Shown in pieces: positions 25,282-36,849 of a DNA stretch of 64,000 bases. The notes below the pieces were generated by a model that worked only from the letters and a program-made list of their open reading frames with translations, was not told where the DNA came from and ran no database searches. The stretch comes from Coptis chinensis (lineage: Eukaryota > Streptophyta > Magnoliopsida > Ranunculales > Ranunculaceae): the NCBI GenBank assembly GCA_015680905.1, contig CM027383.1, forward strand, positions 40,484,501-40,548,500, in the 5' to 3' direction. The stretch's first letter is position 1. The number at the start of each line of letters is the position of its first letter. Made by a program: the position numbers and the translations under genes.

Positions 25282-28200
25282 TCAGGTTAGACTTTGCATC
25301 AAAGGCTGCAAATTAGGTTGGTCCTCAAGAATAGATTGGAAGTCGGTTGGTGCATCTAGTTCATCAACTCGACTTGTCAATCGCCTCGGTGAATTTATCA
25401 CTACCCACCAATTAGGATTTCTCAAATCCTTTGAGTAAAATACTTGACTAGCCTCGGAAGCAAGAATCGCTCTCATCAATATCCTGATCAACACTCTTTA
25501 GCCTATTGAGATTAACCATCACCAAATTAGAATCTGGACAAAGTTTACAACCATTGGTCTTGTCCTCCACCTTCACCCAATTGCAGTAAAAGACAACATG
25601 TTGGAAGGTCGTATAGTCCAGCTCTATTATCTGTTCGATAACCCCATACCACTTAGTCGATGCATCAATGGGGATTTTGTCCTTCCTACTTGACGTAAAT
25701 GTAGTGATTGCATTCATGCAAACACCACTGCCTCTTAATGTAGCAACTGTTTCATCATGCGACCTAGTAGAGAACACAAAACCATTAACACGATACTTTT
25801 ATAACGTTTTAGCTTTGAACAATGGTCCTTGGACAAATCGCCATAAGTCACAATTTGTGTCTTTTTCAGCCAACAACTGTGAAGTGAAAAAAAAAAAACG
25901 ACAATTAGAAAGTTAAAAGTACAAATTGTAATATCCTAGTAAACTAAATACATGAATAGAAGAAAACAATACCTTGTCATATAACCACACAATGAACTCA
26001 GTTTGTATCTCCACTTCTGTCTTTGCTATCCCTTTTCTTCTACCACGTGCACTTGCTTGCAAGGCCGCGATACTCAATCAATTTGTTTATGCAGGTTTGA
26101 CATGACTATTTATTACGACTTTCTAGACTAGTAATTTCAAGTCAAATGTGTCAAAAAAAGAAATCAAACCTATAATGTTCATCAAGCTTTTCGACGTCTA
26201 GTCGAAAAAGAACCCATCTACGGATTTTGTATCCATTGTTCCTTGCCTAGGGTCCGCAGTTTTACCCTCAAGTATAGGCCCCTCATCACAATACTCTCCA
26301 TCTTCATCTAGAAACACCTCACGAGTAGCTTTGTGATTTCCATCCCGTGAATTTGGCATGTACTCCATAGCATACCTAACAGATTCGAAACAATATAGGA
26401 CTCCATAATAGAGCCTTCAACATAGCGTTTATTGCTCGGAATATTTTACACTCCTTCATTGCCCCTATTAAAATAAACAAATCCAAAATTGTACTTAGTA
26501 GTTTTGATGATAATTGCCATTAAATATGAAATAAAGGTAAAATTGTACATACCGTTCAAATGGATACATCCACCTAGGATACACGGTCCACAAATCAGCC
26601 CTTCATCACCAAATGCACCAAAAGGTGGATCTTTGATCAAAAAAGCGGTTGGAAAATACTTTTCCAGCACACACAATGCCTCTGCTACCATGTATTTGGC
26701 AACTTGGATTTCCTTTTCGATTAAGACTTTCGAACATAGGAGATTAAAGAATAAGCTAATCGGTGAATAGCTCTACGCCAAATCCGCGATGTTTTGGAAA
26801 AGCGTGTTGAAGCAAAACTGGAAGCAAGTAACACATAATCACGTGATAGTCGTGTGATTTCATTGTAAGCAAACCAGGAGGACTCAAAGTGACAACATTT
26901 TTTAAATTCGACGAAAAACCTAAAGGAAGCTTCAAGTTCTTCAAAATTGTGCAAAACTCAAGTTTCTCATCTTTATTCAAGACAAATGGGGCCATTGGTT
27001 TAACGGATCTCCCCTGTGTGATTGGGTCTGTTTGCATCCACTGACCACTATGAATCCCCATTTTCTTCAAATCCTCTCGCGCCTGTACTGTATCCTTTGT
27101 TTTCTCTTTCTTGTCAAGAATCGCATTTATTATGTGTTCTGCCACATTCTTCTCATCGTGCATCACATCAATAACATGTCGAATCTTATGTTTCGGCCAA
27201 TATTCCATTTCAAAGAGAATAGACCTCTTATACCATGCTTCAGTAACTTCATAATCTTCATCATCTCCAATAGCAACCACATCTACATCATCTACACTCC
27301 GTTTGGCACCTTTTAATACTTTACCAGGTACATAATGGACCCGACTTAGCATTTTCTCAATTACTTCTCCCTTTAACCTTGGTGGAGGGGGGTTTAACTC
27401 TTTTGTCTTAAGTCCTAAGTACTTGCCCTGCCTAAATGGGTGATCGTTTAAGAAACATCCGGTAATTTGTATAAACGATCTTCCTTGCATTCCCAAGATG
27501 CATAGGCGGAGTTTCATCACCACAAATAGGACAAGCTTTGTAACCATGTGTTACCGCCGATAATAAGTTACCATCATGCGCGTAAATCATGAATCCCCAC
27601 ATCAACATAGCCCTCAAAGTAAAGTGCTCTCTTTTGTACATGTCATAAGCTGCCACCCCTTCTTTCCATAACTGTTGTAACTCATCAACTAGTGGTTGAA
27701 GAAATACATCAATGTTTTGACTCGGTGCCTTCGCCCCCCGGTATTAATAATGACATCATATGGAACTCAGATTTCATGCACAAAGACGGAGGGAGATTAT
27801 AAGGAACTATGTAAACATGCCAACAACTGTAACCAGTGGATTGAACTCCACGTGGATTGAATCCATCAGTTGCAATCCCAAGCCAAACATTACGCCCTTC
27901 CTTAGCAAAGTCTGGCCAATCATCTTTACATGTCTTCCACTTAAGTGAATCGATTGGGTGTCGCATATAATTCCAAGAAGGTGTCGCTCTATCGTGCCAT
28001 GTCATTTCACGCGCTATCCATGCTATTGTGTACAACCTCTTGAGTCTTGGAATCAAAGGAAAATGTCTCAATACTTTTCTCGCCTCTTTTGTTTCTTTCT
28101 TCCCCGTTTTCCCCTCCTTCACTTTGTATCTAGGTGTTTCACATTGAGGACATACCGTTAAGTCGACCGATCTTCCAATATAACATCTGACGGTTGTTTT

Positions 28201-28895
28201 CGCATGCATCTATACACTTGGCTTTCATTCCCAAATCTTTTAACATTGCCTTCATTACAGGATACTTTAAAGGCAACGTGTTTCCTTCCGGCAACCATTT
28301 TCTTAACATGGACAAGAGCTGCCGGTCACACCGCTTGTTTCCCCCAATTATATTGCTTCTTCAAGTTTTGTAGGTCCACCACTTGCCGAGAGAGTTGTTA
28401 TAGGAGCCTCGCATGAAGAAGGGTATAATTTTTCTTCCGCTTTTGTTTATATTCATTATACCTTTTACCCAAATCTTGTTCAAGAACATATGGTGGTTCC
28501 AAATCTCCACCCTCACTTTCATCGCCTCCATTCAAATCACCTGCTAGCCCTTCATGTATGCCATAAGCAACGTCAACAAGATTCCCCATTCTGAGTCCTT
28601 CAGCCTCATCGTTTTCTTCTGCATCTCGGTCTACCATTCGATCCTTATATGGGTTCTCACCATGTAGAACCCATACACGGTATGTTGATTCTATACCATG
28701 CAAAATCAAATGTTTTCTCACTATATCAAACGGAAACCTTTTCCTATTTCGGCACTTATTACAAGGGCAAGGACACGTGGTCGATGTAGGGTCCTTGTCA
28801 CTAGCAAATTGAATAAAATCCGACACCCCTTGCTTGTATACAATCCCAAATCTGTCAATTTCATTCATCCAATCCTTTGGAATTGGTTGAGACAT
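25282..28895 (-). pseudogene. CACTA TNP2 transposase, frameshifted
   Basis: The catalytic transposase of En/Spm-type elements. The start is ATG 28893-28895. Domains in order: transposase-associated domain (28895-28640; WMNEIDRFGIVYKQGVSDFI, then CPCNKCRNRKR, then HLILHGI); TNP2 core (28209-26756; TDGFNPRG near 27855, CPICGDETP, DHPFRQGKYLG, HVIDVMHDEKNV, KSHDYHVIMCYLLPVLL); DUF4218 (26770-26560; LEKYFPTAF and, in another frame, PRWMYPFE); DUF4216 (25777-25282; KWYGVIEQIIELDY, ASEASQVFYSKDLRNPNWWV). Frame changes near 26600, 25470 and between 28398 and 28209 break the protein, and an intron may account for one of them. Domain order matches the family, so this was once an autonomous element. 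Confidence 0.9.
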
Positions 28896-30077
28896 ACTGC
28901 AAAATAACTTCTTACACTACACCGTTTAGAATAAAATAAAATCTCACACGAAAAATAGTTTAGAGGCAAAAGGATGAAAGTGACTTTGAGCTTGCAATAT
29001 GACATATCTGACACAACTATTTACTTAACTTCATTATACCAAATCAGGGAGTTCCTTCAATATGAAAGTCTAGTATAGGTAATAGCAGAGTATCATTTTT
29101 TTTTCGGTAGAAATATCGGCAAAGTATCAAACCACTAAGGTAAGTATACTCAATATTTTAATCCAGTCACCATAACAAATTTGACAAGGAAACACTAAAG
29201 AAAAATACAAACACTCGACTTCACTCATGACAATGACGACAAGATATTTGTCCAAATAATGACATATAAGAAAAGATCTCTCAAAGTCAGTTTTAACACC
29301 ATCGATTAGTTTACTTACCACAATCATTTTACTTGAAAAAAAACCATAGGATAAAACAACGATAATAACATGTAAACAGATAATAACCACAAAGATGCAT
29401 TTCCACAAACAATCCAGAGAACTCAAAGAAGAGTTCAAACAACATAGTATTCATATATTGAATAGTACTAATAGAGCATACCCATTACATGCCTGATTAA
29501 ACCAACAAACTGAAACAGAGAACTAACAACTCCCAAAAACAATTGTTTTTTTATGCCTGATTGTTATGTAATTTGTGTTTTTCTTGGTTACAAAATTATT
29601 TGCGTGAGTTTCTAATGGGCTTTGAATTTTATATTGTATGAACTCAAATATAAATATTTGCGTGGGTTTCCTGCTATGAATTTTATATTTGCGTGTGCTA
29701 TGAATTTTATATAATATTTGTGTGGGTTTCCTATGAATTTTATATTGCCCAACTATGAATTTCCTACACTATGGGGGCATATGTGTGAGCAATGTCTACT
29801 TGCAGGCCCAAGTCCCCCCGTGTACTCATAGTTTAAATCCAAGTCCTCATTGCAAGAGATCAATTATCTATCACAAGTAAGGGAAGAAAAAGTAAAAGGG
29901 ACAAACAAAGTAAAATAGTAAAGTGAAAAGATGGTCTTAAGTCTAAATACACTAAAGAACACCCACTGTAGAGAAATCTATTATATGGTCTTGCACTAGG
30001 TCATTGAATTTCAGTACAAAAACATCAAATCCTAGGCTCTCTGATCAAAGTTTCTTTAGAAGAAAGGAAACGTACAT
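28896..30077. other. CACTA 5' region with direct-repeat block
   Basis: Upstream of the TNP2 start. No gene seen up to 29530. From 29570 to 29750 the phrases 'gcgtgggtttcctgctatg' and 'gcgtgtgctatgaatttta' recur. The same block appears again at 30583-30675, so the captured HIPP exon lies between two copies. Confidence 0.55.
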
Positions 30078-30238
30078 ATGGGTGTTGCAGGGACTTTGGA
30101 ATATCTTTCTAGTTAAGCTAAGCAAGAACCATGAAAAGAGCAAGAAAAATAAACTATTGCAAACTGGGGAACTTATGGTCAGTATGGACTGTGATGGGTG
30201 TGAGCTTAAAGTTAAGAAAACCCTCTCTTCACTGAAAG
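30078..30238 (+). pseudogene. captured exon(s) of a heavy-metal-associated isoprenylated plant protein (HIPP)
   Basis: HIPPs bind metal ions through an HMA domain (M.CxGCxxKV) and are anchored by a C-terminal isoprenyl group. Here ATG 30078 begins MGVAGTLEYLSS, the usual N-terminus of one HIPP subgroup, then hits a stop. In another frame it continues KLSKNHEKSKKNKLLQT and MDCDGCELKVKK, with both metal-binding Cys, then TLSSLKG. The frame ends exactly at a GTATCT donor (30239), where HIPP genes commonly have an intron. The rest of the HMA domain, the Pro-rich linker and the CaaX tail are absent. An intron probably once separated the two frames, or a small deletion removed it. It lies inside the CACTA element near its right end. 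Confidence 0.82.
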
Positions 30239-31127
30239 GTATCTCTACTACTTAACCCCTTAAAATGTATTTGCATATATAAAGCAGCGCATATGATACA
30301 TAATATGGTTGTACTCAAAACAACAAACCATATGATAGTGGGTATAGGTTAGAATATAATAGGTAGATTGAGCAAATAGTATACTAACACAGGCTATTGT
30401 ATCTGGCCCGACATGTAAGGACTCGGAAGCACAGGGACCGTGAATAGGACATATACTCACCATCGAAGCAGAATTTAGGATATCGCAGCGGCGCAATGGG
30501 ATGAGATTCGGCATACTCCCAATTCCCAGTCAAGTAAACAGGAAAGAATTCCCAATCTTTGTCTGAATGAGGGAGATTCAATACTTGCGTGGGTTTCCTG
30601 CTATGAATTTTATATTTGCGTGTGCTATGAATTTTATATAATATTTGCGTGGGTTTCCTGCTATGAATTTTATCTCTCAACTCAAATATTTTGAACCTGC
30701 TTTTCTCCAGCTTTTCTTTTATTTTTTGGGCTCTCCTTAACTGGTTTGATGGTGTATCTACAAGGAAAACTAAAGGTCTCGTACACTAGGCTTCAGTATA
30801 TTTTAGCATAACAAGTTCAGTAATGCCTAAGGTGCTTGTTTGGCATGCTTCAACAGCACATACTTCTCAGTAGTGTGTGTCAGGTGTACATGGATGGATA
30901 ACCAAGAAAACTTATTTGAAGAACACAAGATATCAAATAAAAATCGAAATTTTTTGTTGTATTTCAAAATAAATAACATACCTTTGAAGCAAACTAGCAC
31001 CGAAATTACTTGCAGTTGTGGATTAAACACCTAGAGGAGTGTGAAAAAAAAGCATAAAAGTGGAAATTAGTTAATGAATAAAAAGCATAAAAAGCATAAG
31101 AAGAAGGAAAAGGAAGAGAAAACTACT
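30239..31127. other. CACTA cargo region, unrecognised
   Basis: A minus frame at 30420-30600 (containing DKDWEFFPVYLTGNWEYAES) has codon-like composition but no family I know; it may be another captured fragment. The repeat block at 30583-30675 duplicates 29640-29745. The rest is non-coding. Confidence 0.35.
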
Positions 31128-31250
31128 GGATGTCGGTGGCGGCAGAAGTGTTGTTTGGTTGAGAGAGAGAAAGGGGATGTCGGTGGCGGCAGAAGTGTTG
31201 TTTGGTTAAGAGAGAGAGAGGGGATGTCGGTGGCGGCAGAAGTGTTTGTT
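31128..31250. repeat. 47-base minisatellite, three copies
   Basis: Units begin 'ggatgtcggtggcggcagaa' at 31128, 31175 and 31222, followed by 'gtgttgtttggtt' and a 'gagagagag' run. The third copy is partial. Confidence 0.92.
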
Positions 31251-31409
31251 TGTTTGGTTATAAAAACAGGGGATGAAAAATATGAGCGAGAAGAGAGAAG
31301 AGAGAAGAGCGCGATTTTTTTCTCGCCCAAAATTCTAATTTTCGATTTTATTTAGTTTCTATTATCTTTTTTTTTTTTTTTTTTTGCTAATCTAGTTTTT
31401 ATTATCTTA

Positions 31410-31601
31410 ATAATCTTTACGGTTTTATGTCAAAACAAAACTTTATAAATACGTTACAAATTAATTCTCAAATCCGGGAAAATTAACTAACACATTATTT
31501 GCAATTTTAACGCTAAATAAACGTTAGGAACTTAGTTACGCCTAAAAAGCATTAGTAAACAAAAAAAGTGTGCGTTACTGATTTTCTGTTTTGGTGTAGT
31601 G
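31410..31601. repeat. right subterminal region and terminus of the CACTA element
   Basis: Contains degenerate cgttac and taacg motifs ('tacgttacaaatt', 'ttttaacgctaaataaacg') and ends 'ctgttttggtgtagtg' at 31601, the inverse of the left terminus. Confidence 0.85.
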
Positions 31602-31604
31602 TAA

Positions 31605-31937
31605 TTAAGTCGAGTTAAGGTGGAATCAATCCCCCCTAATTCCTTATCATATAGTAAAATTAGAAATTCCGTAGTTTGAATTATCGTATCTTGTTAGTAT
31701 AATTCACATCGTAGTATAATTTCCATCATACTCTCATTAACTTTGGATAGATCGATAATCTTAGAAAACATTGAATTCTAAAGAACTAAAAGTGGAATGA
31801 ATTCTCTACTCCAACTCTATTGCGATAGCATCGAGAGTAGAAAACTTTGATAAGTAGAACAGAAAATAACTTTAGTTTTACTTGCATTTGAGTCTCGTTA
31901 CTTATTCGTAGGTAAAACTATCATTTTACATTTATCA
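31605..31937 (+). repeat. 5' LTR of the Athila-like element, right part
   Basis: Resumes with 'ttaagtcgagttaagg' and matches 45443-45778 of the 3' LTR up to 'catttatca'. Together with 13345-14530 it gives an LTR of about 1.52 kb, equal to the 3' LTR minus its 291-base duplication. Confidence 0.95.
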
Positions 31938-31939
31938 AA

Positions 31940-31952
31940 TGGCGCCACTGCC
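31940..31952 (+). promoter_or_regulatory. primer binding site (Asp-tRNA-like)
   Basis: TGGCGCCACTGCC lies two bases after the LTR end. The first seven bases match the complement of a tRNA-Asp 3' end, the primer usual for Athila elements; later bases diverge. Confidence 0.8.
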
Positions 31953-32086
31953 ATTTTAGTTCCCTTTAGAATTGTTTTCGTTAGTATTGTTAGTCTTTTC
32001 AAAGTCCCATTAAACCTACCCACCCTTGTTTGTTTCTAACAGTGATTGTTTGGTTCAGAACTAAAAAAATTTCAAAGAACAAGCCT

Positions 32087-32365
32087 GAGCGCGCCCCGCG
32101 CCCAACAAGGCTAAATTCGATCCCACGCCCAAGCTCTGGAACTTCGGATTGGACTTGAGCGCGACTCGCACCCTACCAAGGCAAAACTCAAGCACCCCCA
32201 CGCTGAAGCGCCTGGAACTCGAGTTGGACCTGAGCGCGACCCGCGCCTTACCAAGGCAAAACTCGAGCGCCCCCCCCACTCTGAAATGCCTGGAACTCGA
32301 GTTGGACTTGAGCGCGACCCGCGCCCTACCTAGCCTAATTTTGAACGCGACCCGCGCCCTCTTCT
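32087..32365 (+). repeat. GC-rich tandem array in the 5' leader
   Basis: Four units start 'gagcgcg' at 32087, 32157, 32232 and 32310 (spacing 70-78) and include 'acccgcgcc', 'ccaaggcaaaactc' and 'ctggaactcgagttggac'. The array sits between the PBS and the gag start and is far GC-richer than its surroundings. Open frames across it are by-products of the repeat. Confidence 0.9.
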
Positions 32366-32602
32366 GGAAAAGCCCAATTTTCACTGGTTAGTTCAAACTT
32401 CCATTACTTCAAGTTATTCAGTGTTTCTAACTTGTTACACACACTGAGCTTGCGTATACAAGACGCTATTCATAAGCGAAGCAATGATGCATTTAGGTAC
32501 TTCTTTCTTCCACTCCTCGCATCTCCTGTTAGAGGTTTATACTAGCATATCAGGATTGTTTTGAGTGTTGTCGTGATTAGTTAAGATTGGTCTTAGCCTT
32601 GC

Positions 32603-34020
32603 ATGAGATTAAGGTCAGGCAGAAGAAAAACACCTAACGTAATAAACCGGCAATGTCAACAAACACGCTTTTCTAGTATACCACTCACTATACCTCTAGC
32701 TAATATACCACACACTCCACCTAAAATAATGGCTGAAGAAAGAGAGTCTCCTCTCTCTGACTTTTACAAAGCCTTGAACGATAGCCCAAAATCTTGCATC
32801 GTTCTATCAGACCCAGTGGGGGATTTCCGAATCCCCCCAAATATATTTAATTTGTTGCCCGTTTTTCATGGGTTAGACCATGAAAAACCTTATCAGCACA
32901 TGCGTAAGATTGACCAAGTCCTTACTACATTCCAGTATCCTATGGTTGGTGCTGAACAAATTAAATTGAGGGTGTTTCTTTTCACTTTAGCCGATAAGGC
33001 GGCGTCTTGGTTAACTGCCCAAGCGCCTAATTTTGTGGACTCGTGAGCCAAACTTGTTCAACTATTTATGGAACATTTTTACCCACCACTGAAGACAGAT
33101 GAAATGCTTTCCAAGATTCATTTCTTTCGATAGAATCCTCATGAATCATTTTCAGAGGCTTGGAATCGTTTCACCGATCTTCTTATAGAGTGTCCACACC
33201 ATAACCTCACGAAAGACACATTAGTTTGTGCCTTTTTCAAAGGACTGTTGCACCACCACAAAGAGGTGCTTGACATAATGAATGGAGGTAGTTTCCTTAG
33301 TAAAGGAGCCTCAGAGGCTTATAAATTTTTAGAAGATCAAACAAAGCGTAATAATAACTGGGGGGGTAGTGACGATATCTCCCGTTCCGCTAGTTTTTCT
33401 ACAACAGTTAAGGTTGCCGGCATGTTTGAGACTAAACTCAATCTTGAACTAAAAACTTTAATCGAATCTCTCACTAAAAAGGTAGAGGCTATTTCCGTTC
33501 AACAAAAGCATATCCCCGTCATGAATATCAACTTAAATCCATGTAATTTCTGTTTGAGTCTTGAGCATGCATCTCGACTCCTATTGTCCCCTCGCATAAA
33601 CAACAAACATCACAACAAGATAACGTTTGCTCAATTAATAGTTATCATATTCCTAACGCCCCTTGGAGACAACATCCCAACTTCAGTTGGAGAAATAATC
33701 AACAAGTAACACCTCCAGGATTTAATAACCAAAATGTCAGGCAAGCAAACAACTATAATCAAGCTCCACCACGACAAGGACAAGGTCAGGGTAATTATAA
33801 TAATTATAATACTAATAGAGGTATCGTTCCCGTAAATAATAACTATCATAACCCACCCATTAATAATCAACGTGACATGGTTCCTGTCACACAACCTATA
33901 GCTAACACTCCTCCACAACGGGATCGTTTCGACGCCTTTATGCAAACCCAACAACAGATTTTATAAGCTATCCAACTTTCCTTACAGTAGTTAGCACAAG
34001 AGAAAGTACAACACAAAAAT
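32603..34020 (+). pseudogene. gag: Athila-like gag, broken
   Basis: Capsid precursor that forms the virus-like particle of the element. It starts at ATG 32603 (MRLRSGRRKTPNVINRQ). The retrotransposon-gag core follows: FNLLPVFHGLDHEKPYQHM, LFTLADKAASWLTAQ, then after stops at 33044 and 33132 SEAWNRFTDLLIECP and the helix LDIMNGGSFLSK. A degenerate Cys cluster (NPCNFC, about 33537-33555) stands where a nucleic-acid-binding segment is usual. An Asn/Gln-rich tail (33700-33960) ends at a TAA near 33964. At least three stops and one frameshift prevent a full protein. Confidence 0.88.
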
Positions 34021-34219
34021 ATGTTTCCAGGTCAAGCGATACCTAATCCTAAAATAACAAACACAGCCTTTGAGGTAAACGGTAATACTAGTACGGAAAA
34101 TGCAAATGTAGGTGAGTTAAATGCCATCACCACTCTCCATTCTAGCAAAGTGGTTGATAACGCCATAAATATGCCTTTAGTTACCCCACCAGTAGCTAGT
34201 CCCTACACCGGATATTGAA

Positions 34220-35425
34220 CTAGATACCGAAATAGAAACTGAAGATCCTACCACTGTAGAGGTACCAGTTAAACCACAGCTTAAGAAACAGAAAGCCAAG
34301 GTTAGACATCTTGTTGATCCATACGCTAAATATAGAGAGAAACCACCGTTTCCCCAGAGATTAGCAATGCTAAACAATGATACAAATTTTGAGGAGATTA
34401 CGGAAGTTTTTAAAAATCTAATGATAAACCTACCTTTTCTCGAAGCGATTAAAAAATTACCTCACCATGCTAAGTTTCTCAAAGAGTTGTGCACTACTAG
34501 GCGTAAGACAAATATTCCTAAAGACGCCTTGTTAACTAAACAATTTCCAACTTTATCATAACATAATGGAATCGTTAAGTAAAAGGACCATGGTCGTCCT
34601 ACTGTACAATGCACCTTAGGAGATTCTCACACAACGACTGCTTTACTAGACCTGGGGGCGAGTGTTAACTTACTCCCGTATTATCTATACAAACAAATAG
34701 GTCTACAAGAGATGCAACCTACTAAAATGACGTTGCAATTAGCAGATCGATCTATTAAATACCCTAAGGGTGTGGTTGAAAATGTGCTTGTTAAGGTCCA
34801 GGATTTCTACTATCCTATGGATTTTGTTATCCTCGATACAGAAGTCGCTAACAACTCTGTTCCGATCATTTTAGGGCGTCCTTTCTTGGCAACTGCCAAT
34901 ACGCTCATAAACTGCCACGATGGTTCGATGTCCTTGTCTTTTGGCCATCTTTCTGTTGAAGTAAATATTTTTAAAATGATGAATCAGTTACCAGATTCGT
35001 CTGTAGATGAGGAGGTTAGCATGATCGAGAGCTTAGCTCAAGATTATTTTAATAACACGTTTCTAGAAAACCAGATACATAAATTCCTTTCTTTTGAAAG
35101 TCCAGATTTTGCCGATGACTCCTACTTAGAGGAAGTCAACACCATCTTCGAGTCTACACCTATCGTAGACCCTTCTGTTGCTCCATCTACTGAGTTTGAA
35201 GACCTGCTGCCTAAGCAAGTATTCATTACTCAAGATGAGGACCTTCCAGAAGCATTTATCGACATTTCTTCCACCCCGGTGCTTAAACTTCTTCTTTCTG
35301 AATTAAAATATATTCAACTTGATCCGGATGGTAGTCATCCGATAATTATATCGTCTTTGTTATCTAAGAAGGAAGATGCACGTTTGATTAGGGTGATTAG
35401 GGAACATCGTTCTGCGATTGGTTAG
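34220..35425 (+). pseudogene. pro: Athila-like protease region
   Basis: Follows gag in the same direction. It contains the conserved pre-protease block (FPQRLAMLNND, FEEITEVFKNLMINLPFLEA, KFLKELCTTRRK), stops near 34561 and 34582, then the retropepsin core with LLDLGASVNLLPYY. The catalytic D[ST]G has become DLG, so the active site is altered. LADRSIKYPKGVVENVLVKV and VPIILGRPFLAT follow, as in plant gypsy proteases. The frame then runs through an acidic linker to a TAG at 35423. The altered active site and the stops point to an inactive enzyme. Confidence 0.85.
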
Positions 35426-35439
35426 TCCCTAGCCGACAT

Positions 35440-36790
35440 TAAGGGAATTGGCCCTAATGTTTGCACTCATCGTATCCATTTGGAGGATAACGCAAAAACT
35501 TCTTGCAAACCTCAGCGTCGCTTGAACCCTACCATGAAAGAGGTAGTTAGGGAAGAAGTCTTACGGTTACTCGATGCTGGTATCATATACCCAATCTCTG
35601 ATAGCGAATGGGTAAGTCCCATTCATGTAGTTCCTAAAAAATCAGGGATTACCATGGTACGTAATGCCAAGGGTGAATATGTTTCCACGCATGGTCTTAT
35701 GAAATGGAGAATCTGTATCGATTATAGAAGATTAAATGCCATGACACGAAAGGATCATTTTCCTTTGCCCTTTATAGATCAGATGCTCGAACTTCTAGCT
35801 GGTCATGCTTTTTACTATTTTTTGGATGGCTACTCTGGCTATTTTCAAATTATTATTGATATTGATGACCAAGAAAAAACTACCTTCACATGTCCTTTTG
35901 GAATATACGCCTATAAATGAATGCCTTTTGGCTTTTGTAACGCTCCTGGTACCTTCCAGCGGTGTATGCTTCATATATTTAGTGACATGGTAGAACACTT
36001 CATGGATGATTTTTCTATCTATGGAGACTCTTTCACTGACTGCCTATCTAACCTATCTAAGGTTTTGACACGGTGTGAAGAGTCTGGTTTTAAATTGGGA
36101 AAAATGTCATTTCATGGTGAAAAAAGGAATAGTGCTAGGGCACATTATATCTAGTGATGGCATCGAAGTAGATAAGGCCAAACTAGATAAGATAGTGACT
36201 CTACCTATACCACGGACTGTCCGTGATATTAGAGCCTTTCTAGGCCATGCAGGTTTTTATAGGCGCTTTATCAAAGATTTTTCAAAAATAGCTAGGCCTT
36301 TAACTAATATGCTTTTAAAGGATGCCATCTTTGATTTTAATTTTATCTGTAAACAGGCTTTTGAAACTTTAAAAGCTACCTTAACCTTTGCACCCATTAT
36401 ACAGCCTCCCGATTGGTCTAAACCTTTCGAACTCATGTGTGATGCTAGTGATTATGCTGTTGGTGCTATCTTGGGATAGAAACTAGATAATAAGTCCAAT
36501 GTTATTTATTATGCTAATAACACTCTAAACGATGCTCAAAGGAATTATACAACTACTGAAAAAGAATTCTTAGTTGTCGTTTGTGCTTTAGATAAGTTTC
36601 GTCCTTCTTTGGTTGGTTCTAAGACTCTAGTTTACACGGACCATGCAGCCCTTAGATACCTTCTCGCAAAGAAGGATGCTAAGCAGAGATGAATCCGATG
36701 GATTCTTCTCCTGCAAGAGTTCACATTAGAAAGAAAGGACAAAAGAGGGGTCGAAAATGTTGTTGCTAACCACTTATCTAGACTTACAAA
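35440..36790 (+). pseudogene. pol: Athila-like reverse transcriptase and RNase H
   Basis: RT motifs in order: REEVLRLLDAGIIYPISDS, WVSPIHVVPKKSG, WRICIDYRRLNAMTRKDHFP, FYYFLDGYSGYFQI, then after a TGA at 35918 MPFGFCNAPGTFQRCM and FMDDFSIY (catalytic DD near 36005). The thumb and connection follow (FLGHAGFYRRFIKDFSKIAR). The RNase H part has FELMCDASDYAVGAILG, a TAG at 36477, TEKEFLVVVCALDKFR and VYTDHAALRYLLAKKDA, then a TGA near 36690. One frameshift lies near 36110. The order and sequence are those of Ty3/gypsy pol. Confidence 0.92.
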
Positions 36791-36849
36791 TGACGATGAT
36801 AGTGATTTTGAGTCCATATCGGACTCTTTTCTTGATGAGCATCTGTATG

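Larger units (their letters stand above)
14531..31601 (-). mobile_element. CACTA (En/Spm) DNA transposon, 17,071 bases, with captured gene fragments
   Basis: The left terminus CACTATACCAAAACAG and the inverse of the right terminus, CACTACACCAAAACAG, form the terminal inverted repeat. A 3-base TAA duplication flanks it (14528-14530 and 31602-31604). The undisturbed copy of the site is in the 3' LTR ('gctagttaattaagtcg'), which confirms both edges. Subterminal regions carry many gtaacggttt/agtaacgcttt motifs. Two transposase genes lie on the minus strand, a TnpA-like (Transposase_24) gene and a TNP2 (transposase with DUF4218 and DUF4216), both frameshifted. Cargo includes a HIPP exon near the right end and an unrecognised spliced gene remnant. 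The element is larger than a basic CACTA of 8-12 kb, as expected with captured DNA. Confidence 0.95.

Noticed and set aside
30384..30680. Minus-strand frame with DKDWEFFPVYLTGNWEYAES
   Set aside because: Part of it comes from the local direct repeat, and no family could be recognised. Kept only as a note in the cargo region.
31074..31355. Plus-strand frame rich in Lys and Gly-Gly-Arg
   Set aside because: Produced by the 47-base minisatellite and purine runs.
32061..32384. Minus-strand open frame of 107 codons with repeated ARVALKSNSSS
   Set aside because: It is a by-product of the 70-78 base GC-rich tandem array in the Athila leader; the plus strand is open for the same reason.
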